Translations under genes and position numbers: made by a program
Shown: one piece after another, positions 28,630-35,825 of the stretch
Numbering within the stretch: position 1 is the first letter of the stretch
How the letters are laid out: each line of letters begins with the position of its first letter
Origin: Caballeronia sp. BR00000012568055
GTDB lineage: Bacteria > Pseudomonadota > Gammaproteobacteria > Burkholderiales > Burkholderiaceae
Direction of reading: 5' to 3'
NCBI RefSeq assembly: GCF_029439455.1
Contig: NZ_JAQFVG010000251.1
Span: forward strand, 1-64,000
DNA length: 64,000 bases
The notes under the pieces: generated by a model
Told to the model about the DNA's origin: nothing
The model's database searches: none
The model's input: only the letters and a program-made list of their open reading frames with translations

Positions 28630-29586
28630 ATGATGCAAGAGGACGAATCGAGCGTCTATATCGATGCGGCGCATCTCGCGCGACTGGAGTATCGCGCGCG
28701 CGGATTGAGCTTTTTGCGGCCCGCGCCTGTATCGAGCATCTTGTCGGGACGTCAGGCGTCGCGCATGCGCGGACGCGGGCTGAATTTCGAGGAACTGCGC
28801 GGCTATCTGCCCGGCGACGATATCCGTCATCTCGACTGGCGAGTGAGTCTGCGCACCGGCAAGCCGCATGTGCGTGTCTATACGGAGGAGCGCGATCGTC
28901 CCTTGCTCGTGGTGGTCGATCAGCGCATGAATATGTTTTTCGGTTCGACGCGCGCGTTCAAATCCGTGGTCGCGGCGGAAGCGGCGGCGCTCGCGGTGTG
29001 GATGGGCTTCAGCGCAGGTGATCGCGTCGGCGGTGTCGTGTTCGGTGATGATGAAGTGCTGCGCGTGCGGCCCTTGCGCAGCAGAAGCCGTATCGACATG
29101 CTGTTCAACGGTATCGCGCGAATGAACCGTTCCTTATCCGCCGATAGCGTCGCGCGCACGCACTACGCGCAATTGAATGCCGCGCTCGAAGGCGTGCTGC
29201 AAATTGCCGGACATGACTTTCTGATCTGCATCATCAGTGATTTTGCGGGTGCGGATGAACGCACGCGGCAATTGCTGCGGCAGCTTGCATCGCATAACGA
29301 TGTCATCGCCGCGCTGGTCTTCGATCCGCTATGGCAGCGCATGCCTGAACATCGCGCGTTAGTCGTCAGCGAAGGACGCTTGCAGGTGGAGTTGCGTATC
29401 GACAATGCGCGCGTGCGTGAACCGCTGGCGACGCTTTTCAAAGGACGTGCGGCGCAGATTGCGGAACTGTTGCGCGCGAGTGGCGTGCCGTTGATGGCGT
29501 TATCGACAGCCGAGCCTGTAGTCGATCAGGTACGAAGATTGTTCGGAGAACGTCCTAATCGAAGGATACCGGGAAGCGGGACATGA
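28630..29586 (+). CDS. DUF58 domain protein
   Basis: 318-residue protein with the DUF58 core, including RPGDDIRHLDWR-like PGDDIRHLDWRVSLRTGKP, which is the family signature. DUF58 proteins have a VWA-like fold and nearly always follow moxR. It has no clear signal or helix, so it is likely cytoplasmic. It begins 17 bases after moxR and its stop overlaps the next start (ATGA). Confidence 0.9.
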   Translation: MMQEDESSVYIDAAHLARLEYRARGLSFLRPAPVSSILSGRQASRMRGRGLNFEELRGYLPGDDIRHLDWRVSLRTGKPHVRVYTEERDRPLLVVVDQRMNMFFGSTRAFKSVVAAEAAALAVWMGFSAGDRVGGVVFGDDEVLRVRPLRSRSRIDMLFNGIARMNRSLSADSVARTHYAQLNAALEGVLQIAGHDFLICIISDFAGADERTRQLLRQLASHNDVIAALVFDPLWQRMPEHRALVVSEGRLQVELRIDNARVREPLATLFKGRAAQIAELLRASGVPLMALSTAEPVVDQVRRLFGERPNRRIPGSGT

Positions 29587-30056
29587 ACGGCTCCGCGTTG
29601 CGTGAATTGCCGCTGCCCGCGCCGGTATCGTACGCGCCTCAGACCATCGGCTGGCTGTTCGTGCTGCTGTTGATGCTGGCGCTCGGCGCGATGTTCGCGT
29701 GGATCGCATGGCGGCGCTATGAACGCGGGCGGTATCGGCGTGAAGCGCTGGCGGAGCTGGAACGTATCGAGCAAAAGCTCAAGCACGACAAAGCCGCACT
29801 TGCCGATATCGCGCCGCTTATCAAGCGCACCGCATTGGCTGCCGCGCCGCGCGAATACGTCGCGTCGTTGAGCGGGGCGGCATGGCTTGCGTACCTGCAA
29901 AAAGCGCATCATTCGTTCGATGATGAAAGCGGCGCACTGCTGCACACATCGGCTTATGCGCCACGTGCAGCGCTCGATTCAATCACGCCGCAGCAAGCGG
30001 ATCGCTTCGTGAACGCGGCGCGCGAATGGATCGAACATCATCATGTGGAAGTTTGA
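29583..30056 (+). CDS. DUF4381 membrane protein
   Basis: 157 residues with one membrane helix (about residues 20-40, IGWLFVLLLMLALGAMFAW) and a C-terminal cytoplasmic domain that matches DUF4381, found between DUF58 and VWA genes in Bat operons. ATG 29583 overlaps the DUF58 stop, and its own end overlaps the VWA gene by 14 bases. Function unknown; presumably a structural partner of the Bat complex. Confidence 0.85.
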   Translation: MNGSALRELPLPAPVSYAPQTIGWLFVLLLMLALGAMFAWIAWRRYERGRYRREALAELERIEQKLKHDKAALADIAPLIKRTALAAAPREYVASLSGAAWLAYLQKAHHSFDDESGALLHTSAYAPRAALDSITPQQADRFVNAAREWIEHHHVEV

Positions 30057-31053
30057 GTTTCCGTGGATGTTCGCGCTGTTGCCACTGCCCTTGCTGGTGT
30101 GGTGGCTCGCGCCCGCGTATCGCACCACAGCGTCCGCCGTGCGTATGCCGTTCTTCCACGAAATGGCCGATGCCGCCGGCGAGAAACCCGCGCCCGGCGG
30201 CGTGCGTCTGCGCAGCAATTGGATGCAGCGTTTGCTGATGCCTTTTTTGTGGATGTTGCTCGTCATCTCGGCGGCGCGTCCGGTGTTCGTGGAGCCGCCC
30301 GTTACGCGCGAGTTGCCCGCACGCGATCTCTTGCTTGCCATCGACTTGTCGCAGTCGATGAGCGAGCGCGATTTCATCGACACGCAAAGCGGCGAACGCA
30401 TGGATCGTCTGAGCGCGGTCAAGCGCGTGGTTGCGCAGTTCATCGCGAAGCGCAAGGGCGATCGCATTGGTCTGATCGTGTTTGGCGATGCCGCGTATCC
30501 GCAAGCGCCGCTGACGCTCGATCACGACAGCGTGCTGATGCTGCTCGACGCCATGCGCATTGGCATGGCGGGACCGCTTACCGCTATCGGCGATGCGCTC
30601 GGTCTCGCCGTCAAGATGATGGAGACCACGCCCGCACAGGAAAAAGTGCTCGTACTCCTGACCGATGGTAACGACACCGCCAGCGCCATTCCGCCGATGC
30701 AGGCCGCGCGCATCGCGAAGCGGCACGGGATCGTGGTGCATACCATCGGCATCGGCGATCCGGGCACGGAAGGCGAAGACAAGGTCGATCTCGATGCGCT
30801 GGCGCAGATCGCAAAAGCCACCAATGGCAGCGCGTTTCGTGCGTTGGGCCGCGAGGAAGATCTCGCTGCGGTTTATGCGGCTATCGACAAGATGACGCCT
30901 GAGAAGATCAAGCGCGAGGTGTATCGGCCGCAGACGGAATTTTATTGGGTGCCGCTGGCATTGGCGGTTTCGCTGCTCGCGCTGTATCACGTGATGGCGT
31001 ATCTGATTGCCTTGCTGCGTGCGCCGCGCCGTGTCGAAATGAACGAGGCATGA
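30043..31053 (+). CDS. BatA-like VWA-domain membrane protein
   Basis: 336 residues: membrane helices near the N-terminus (about residues 9-24 and 64-80), a VWA domain (about 92-290) and a last helix (about 305-327). The metal-ion (MIDAS) motif is intact as DLSQS (Asp101, Ser103, Ser105), with the downstream LTDGND Asp. Membrane-tethered VWA proteins of this type bind partners through the metal site and work with the MoxR ATPase. Starts and stops overlap those of the neighbouring genes. Confidence 0.9.
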   Translation: MWKFEFPWMFALLPLPLLVWWLAPAYRTTASAVRMPFFHEMADAAGEKPAPGGVRLRSNWMQRLLMPFLWMLLVISAARPVFVEPPVTRELPARDLLLAIDLSQSMSERDFIDTQSGERMDRLSAVKRVVAQFIAKRKGDRIGLIVFGDAAYPQAPLTLDHDSVLMLLDAMRIGMAGPLTAIGDALGLAVKMMETTPAQEKVLVLLTDGNDTASAIPPMQAARIAKRHGIVVHTIGIGDPGTEGEDKVDLDALAQIAKATNGSAFRALGREEDLAAVYAAIDKMTPEKIKREVYRPQTEFYWVPLALAVSLLALYHVMAYLIALLRAPRRVEMNEA

Positions 31054-31054
31054 G

Positions 31055-32563
31055 ATGGCGATCGATCTCACCGCGTTTCATTTCTTGCGACCGATATGGC
31101 TTCTGCTGCTGATTCCCGCGTTACTGTTGCCTTTTCTATGGCTGCGCCGTAACGATGTGCGGGCGCGGTGGCGCAATATCATCGCGCCGCATTTGCTGGA
31201 ACATTTGATCATTGGCGATACTAAACGTCGCGGCATGCAACCCGTGCACACGCTTGCGCTTTTGATCGCACTCGGCGCAATCGCAGCAGCAGGGCCGACG
31301 TGGCAACAAGAACGCCCGCCGTTCGATCAGGATAAAGCGCCGCTCGTCGTCGTGCTGTCGCTCGCGCGTTCGATGAATTCGAGCGATATTGCGCCGACGC
31401 GGATCGAACGGGCCAGGCAGAAAGTGCTCGATCTTGCAGCCGCGCGAAAAGGTGCGCGCACAGGACTTGTTGTATTCGCATCGAGCGGGCATCTCGTGGT
31501 GCCGCCGACAGAAGACGCCGCGATGCTGCAACTCTACGTTCCCGCGTTATCGCCCGATCTGATGCCGCATGATGGCGAGAATGCGGCGGCGGGGTTATCG
31601 ATCGCTGAGAACATGCTGCAAAAGGACGAAGCCGCTGGCACCATCGTTTTCATGAGCGATGGTTTCGATGCAAGCCATAGCGATGAATTCATACGCATAG
31701 CGAAGCAATCGAAACATCAGCTGCTGTGGCTTGCGGTAGGCGCATCCGGTGCGTCGTTCGATGCCGACGCCATTCGCAAGATCACGCAAGCCGCATCGAT
31801 TCCGCTTGCCAGCATGCGTGGCGATGACGACGATATCGATTGGGTTCAGCATCGCGCGCAGGTGTATCTCGAAGCCGCGCAGGATGAGAAGGTCGTGCCG
31901 CGCTGGAAGGAAACGGGCTACTGGCTCGTGATGCCGATCCTGCTTGTCGCGCTGTATTGCTTCAGACGCGGATGGACGGTGAAATGGCTGCCCATGTTTA
32001 TCATCGCAATCGCTTCGGCATCGACGCCTAAGCTCGCGCATGCCGAATGGATAGACTGGTTCGCCACGCACGATCAGCAAGGCCGCTATGCGTTCGAACA
32101 CGGCGACTATCAACGCGCTGCATCGCGTTTCGATAACGCCATGTGGAAAGGCCGCGCGCAATATCAGGCCGGTGATTACGATGCCGCGCTCGAAAGCTTT
32201 TCGCATATCGAAACAGCGGAGGGTTACTTCTACGTCGGCAATACGCTTGCACAACTAAAGGATTACGCGAGCGCAATCGCGGCGTACGATCACGCGCTTA
32301 CCAAACGCGCTTCGTTCGATGAAGCGCGCGTGAATCGCGAGTTGATGCAGCGCTTGCTCAAAGACGAGGAGCAGAACGACAGCGAACCGACCACCGTCAA
32401 GCCGGATCAGGTCGATAACAAGAAGCAGAAAGAGAAGGGCGGCCAGCGCGTGACGATAAACGCAGCGCGTCCGTCCGAAGAAGCATGGATGCGCAACTTG
32501 AACACGTCGCCCGCTGCGTTTCTGCATCGGCGATTCGAGGAAGAAGCGGGGCCATCGCAATGA
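31055..32563 (+). CDS. BatB/BatC-like VWA and TPR membrane protein
   Basis: 502 residues: two N-terminal helices (about residues 12-30 and 65-80), a VWA domain (about 95-285), a helix pair around 300-330, then a tetratricopeptide region (about 340-425) and a charged C-terminal tail. It combines what other genomes split into BatB (VWA) and BatC (TPR). The MIDAS position reads SLARS (around residues 102-106) instead of D-x-S-x-S, so the metal site looks lost, unlike in the preceding gene. It starts one base after the BatA stop. Confidence 0.85.
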   Translation: MAIDLTAFHFLRPIWLLLLIPALLLPFLWLRRNDVRARWRNIIAPHLLEHLIIGDTKRRGMQPVHTLALLIALGAIAAAGPTWQQERPPFDQDKAPLVVVLSLARSMNSSDIAPTRIERARQKVLDLAAARKGARTGLVVFASSGHLVVPPTEDAAMLQLYVPALSPDLMPHDGENAAAGLSIAENMLQKDEAAGTIVFMSDGFDASHSDEFIRIAKQSKHQLLWLAVGASGASFDADAIRKITQAASIPLASMRGDDDDIDWVQHRAQVYLEAAQDEKVVPRWKETGYWLVMPILLVALYCFRRGWTVKWLPMFIIAIASASTPKLAHAEWIDWFATHDQQGRYAFEHGDYQRAASRFDNAMWKGRAQYQAGDYDAALESFSHIETAEGYFYVGNTLAQLKDYASAIAAYDHALTKRASFDEARVNRELMQRLLKDEEQNDSEPTTVKPDQVDNKKQKEKGGQRVTINAARPSEEAWMRNLNTSPAAFLHRRFEEEAGPSQ

Positions 32564-33885
32564 TTCGCCGATTCGTCTTATGTTTGCTGCTGCTGTGCTC
32601 AATGCTGGCGCACGCCGACGAACACACCGACGACACCCCGCGCACCATGCTTCGCGCGCATCTCGAACCATCGGGCGCGGTTACGGCAGGCACCGCGATC
32701 ACGCTCGTCGTCGATGCCCTCACGACCACATGGTTCACCGCCGCACCCGACTGGCCGCTGTTCGACATGCCGGACGCCTTCGTCACGCTGCCCGATGAAA
32801 ACGCGCAGAACCTCAACGAGACCATCGACGGTGTGCACTGGTTTGGCGTGAGCCGCGCGTATCGCATCGTGCCGCGCACGGCGGGCACGTTCGATGTGCC
32901 TTCGTTCAAGATCACCCTGCATCCCGGCGGCACCGAAACACCCGTCATACTCGATACCCCCGCGCTCCGTTTGACCGCGACGCTTCCACGCGGCGCAGAA
33001 GGTATGACGACCTTCTTTCCCGCGCCGCACGTGAGCGCGACGCAGCGTATCGATCCGGCCGATGGCAAGCTCGAAGTCGGCGGTACCGTCACGCGCACCA
33101 TCACGCAGCGCGCGGACGCCACCGAAGCGATGCTGATCCCGCCGCTCGCCTTTACCGATATCGACGGTCTGCGCCGCAACGACAAACCGCCTGCCACGCG
33201 CAATATCACGCAGGATCGCGCGGGTTTGATTGCAGGCGAGCGTGTCGATTCGGTGACATACGTGGTGAATCGGCGTGGACATTTCGAACTCCCGCCGGTT
33301 CGTATCGAATGGTGGAACACGCTGACACATTCTCGTGAGACCATCGACCTTCCTGGCGTGAGCTTCACCGCGCGCGCCGCGCATGAAAAGCCGTTGTGGG
33401 CGCTGCCCGCCGATGCCGCGCGCCATACGGTGATCTTTTTGAATGCGCGCGATGTGGTGGCGGTGTGTATCGCGTTGGCGTGTATTGTGGCGGGCGTGGC
33501 GTGGTATCCGCGTATCGGCATATGGCTTGCACGCCTGAAAGCGCGTCTTGCCAACGCGCGCAAGCAACGCAAGGAAGGCGAACGCGCCGCATGGCATGCG
33601 CTGTCGCAAGCCGCTGATTCGGGCATCATGCAACGCGTGGTGCCCGCGCTGTATCGATGGATGGATGTGAACCCGCGCATGAAGCATCCCGCGCGGCTGA
33701 GCGATCTGCAAGACGAAGCCGAAGACGAAGACGTGAAGCGCCTCGCCAAGGCGGTCGAAGCGCATTACGCTGCATCGAGCGAACGAAAGGATGCCGCGCC
33801 GCGCATACGCTTTCGACGCCGCATCGGATGGAATCGCGCACGCGCAGCGAAGCGGCCCGCGCTGCCGCCACTGAACGAAGGATGA
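32560..33885 (+). CDS. BatD-like periplasmic protein
   Basis: 441 residues. ATG 32560 overlaps the preceding stop (ATGA) and starts a signal peptide (cleavage near LAHADE). A large extracytoplasmic beta-rich region (about residues 20-285) is followed by one membrane helix (about 300-322) and a basic cytoplasmic tail. This is the layout of BatD (oxygen-tolerance) proteins, here short. It closes the Bat set; the downstream hydrolase overlaps its end. Confidence 0.8.
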   Translation: MIRRFVLCLLLLCSMLAHADEHTDDTPRTMLRAHLEPSGAVTAGTAITLVVDALTTTWFTAAPDWPLFDMPDAFVTLPDENAQNLNETIDGVHWFGVSRAYRIVPRTAGTFDVPSFKITLHPGGTETPVILDTPALRLTATLPRGAEGMTTFFPAPHVSATQRIDPADGKLEVGGTVTRTITQRADATEAMLIPPLAFTDIDGLRRNDKPPATRNITQDRAGLIAGERVDSVTYVVNRRGHFELPPVRIEWWNTLTHSRETIDLPGVSFTARAAHEKPLWALPADAARHTVIFLNARDVVAVCIALACIVAGVAWYPRIGIWLARLKARLANARKQRKEGERAAWHALSQAADSGIMQRVVPALYRWMDVNPRMKHPARLSDLQDEAEDEDVKRLAKAVEAHYAASSERKDAAPRIRFRRRIGWNRARAAKRPALPPLNEG

Positions 33886-33911
33886 ACGCATTCAAACCAG
33901 AAGGAGATGCC

Positions 33912-34997
33912 ATGCCTCGCATCAGATTGAAACTCGCCAGTTTTGTCGTGCTCGTGCTGCTTTCGACATCGTTCGCGCTGGCCTGCACGCGCGCGCTGTA
34001 TGTCGGCGACAAAGGGCTCGTCATCACGGGCCGCACGATGGACTGGTCCGAGGACATGCGCTCCAATCTCTGGGTGATGCCCGCAGGCATCGAACGTGAT
34101 GGCAACGCGGGACCGCGCTCGATCAAGTGGAAATCGAAATATGGGAGCGTGGTGGTCTCGGGTTATGAAATCGGCACCGTGGATGGCATGAACGAACGCG
34201 GACTGGTCGCCAACGCGCTCTATCTCGCGGAGACGGATTACGGCAAGCCCGACCCGAAGCGCGATCCGATGTCCATCAGCCTGTGGGCGCAATACGCGCT
34301 GGACAACTTCGCCACCGTCGGGCAAGCGGTCTACGTGATGAGCCGCGAGCCGTTCCAGATCATCGCGCCGCCGTTGCCGAACGGCAAACCGCTCACCATT
34401 CATCTTTCGTTGTCCGATGCACATGGCGATTCGGCCATCTTCGAATACATCAACGGCAAGCTCATCATTCATCAGGGCAAAAAGTACAAGGTCATGACGA
34501 ACTCGCCGATCTACGACGAGCAACTCGCCATCGACACGTATTGGCGAACGGTCGGCGGCTCGGGCTTTCTGCCGGGCACCAATCGCGCGGCGGACCGCTT
34601 CGTGCGTACTTCCTTTCTGCTCGATGCCATTCCCAAACAGTCCGATCCGAGCTATATGGCGGGCGTGCCGCAGCAATCGGGCGCGTATTTCGCGGCGGCG
34701 AGCGTGATGAGCCTGATGCGCTCGGTGAGCGTGCCGCTGGGCATCAGCACGCCGCAGCAGCCGAATCTCTCCTCGACCATCTGGCGCACGGTGTCGGATC
34801 AGCAGAATCTGGTTTATTACTTCGATTCAGCCACGCGGCCGGATACCTTCTGGGTGTCGCTCAAAAAGCTCAATCTCAATCCGGGCGCGCCGGTGATGAA
34901 GCTGACCATCGACCACGGGCAAGTGTTTTCGGGCGAGACGGCGGGCAATTTCGTGGCGACGCCCGCGTTCACTTTCATGCCTGCAAAAGCACCCTGA
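33912..34997 (+). CDS. Secreted Ntn hydrolase (choloylglycine hydrolase / penicillin V acylase family)
   Basis: 361 residues from ATG 33912, which has AAGGAG five bases upstream; ATG 33882 overlapping batD is a weaker alternative. The signal peptide ends SFALA and the next residue is Cys25, the expected N-terminal nucleophile (CTRALY). RTMDWSEDM and the later NEPFQ-like catalytic Asn/Arg segments fit the linear-amide C-N hydrolase group. Gram-negative members cleave penicillin V, bile salts or acyl-homoserine lactones. Signal peptidase would expose the nucleophile directly in the periplasm. Whether it belongs functionally to the Bat operon is unclear. Confidence 0.85.
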   Translation: MPRIRLKLASFVVLVLLSTSFALACTRALYVGDKGLVITGRTMDWSEDMRSNLWVMPAGIERDGNAGPRSIKWKSKYGSVVVSGYEIGTVDGMNERGLVANALYLAETDYGKPDPKRDPMSISLWAQYALDNFATVGQAVYVMSREPFQIIAPPLPNGKPLTIHLSLSDAHGDSAIFEYINGKLIIHQGKKYKVMTNSPIYDEQLAIDTYWRTVGGSGFLPGTNRAADRFVRTSFLLDAIPKQSDPSYMAGVPQQSGAYFAAASVMSLMRSVSVPLGISTPQQPNLSSTIWRTVSDQQNLVYYFDSATRPDTFWVSLKKLNLNPGAPVMKLTIDHGQVFSGETAGNFVATPAFTFMPAKAP

Positions 34998-35098
34998 CGG
35001 ACGCGGATCAGGCATCGGTCCCTGAAAACCCTTAGCCTGTCCGGGCGATTCCCCTTCGCCGTTGTGTAAACTAGCGGGTTTTGTCACCGACGAGAATC

Positions 35099-35815
35099 GT
35101 GCAGACCGCTCCGCGCACAGCGATCAGCGGCCCGGCGCTGGTGCGCCTGCTGGCCCGTTTCGCCGCTCCAGACCAAGCCGTGGCCGTTCCGGCGTCCTCG
35201 CTGTCCGACCGCCTGAGCCAGTGGCTCGGCTGGACGGACGCGATCGCGCTATCGACCGCGCTCGCCGGCGATCCGCCCGCCGTGTCGGCGGCGGTTTCCG
35301 CGCCCGAAAGCGAGATCGACGCCGTCGTGAACGCGCACGATGCGCTCATGCGCCGATTGACCCGCGACGAGCGCAAGGAAGTCCGTGGTCGCAATCGCCG
35401 CGCGATGCCGCCGCCGCCGGATTTGCCCATCGACTACGCGGTGTTTCGGCAGGATTACCTGTCCGCCCAACAGTCGATGGAAACCGACATCGGCGCATGG
35501 CGCACGCGGCTGCGCGCGGCGGTCGCGGCGCAATCGACGGATATGACGCGCCTGGCCGTCGTCGATGCCGTGATGGAACAGGCGCTCGCCGCACGCGAAC
35601 GCACGTTGTTGTCGCAGGTTCCGGTGCTGCTCGGCAAGCATTTCGAGCGCCTGAAGCGTGCGAATGCGGACGCTGAAACGGGCACGCAAACTCAGGCCTG
35701 GCTCGACGACTTCCGCCGTGACATGCAGCACGTTCTGCTCGCGGAACTCGAAATTCGTTATCAACCGGTCGAAGCGCTGCTCGCGGCGCTCCGGCATCCT
35801 TCCAGCCCTCGCTGA
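35099..35815 (+). CDS. DUF3348 protein
   Basis: 238 residues from GTG 35099 (VQTAPRTAISGPALVRLLAR); TTG 35081 is an alternative. The N-terminal SDRLSQWLGWTDAIALS block is the DUF3348 signature. The protein is soluble with many charged helices and no signal or membrane segment, so it is probably cytoplasmic. It is the first gene of the operon DUF3348-DUF802-ompA-DUF2894, with 10 bases to the next start. No function is known; I infer a cytoplasmic accessory of the membrane motor encoded downstream. Confidence 0.82.
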   Translation: MQTAPRTAISGPALVRLLARFAAPDQAVAVPASSLSDRLSQWLGWTDAIALSTALAGDPPAVSAAVSAPESEIDAVVNAHDALMRRLTRDERKEVRGRNRRAMPPPPDLPIDYAVFRQDYLSAQQSMETDIGAWRTRLRAAVAAQSTDMTRLAVVDAVMEQALAARERTLLSQVPVLLGKHFERLKRANADAETGTQTQAWLDDFRRDMQHVLLAELEIRYQPVEALLAALRHPSSPR

Positions 35816-35825
35816 CTGGTACGCC

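Noticed and set aside
29583-30056. Flagellar or secretion protein
   Set aside because: Position and sequence fit DUF4381 of the Bat operon.
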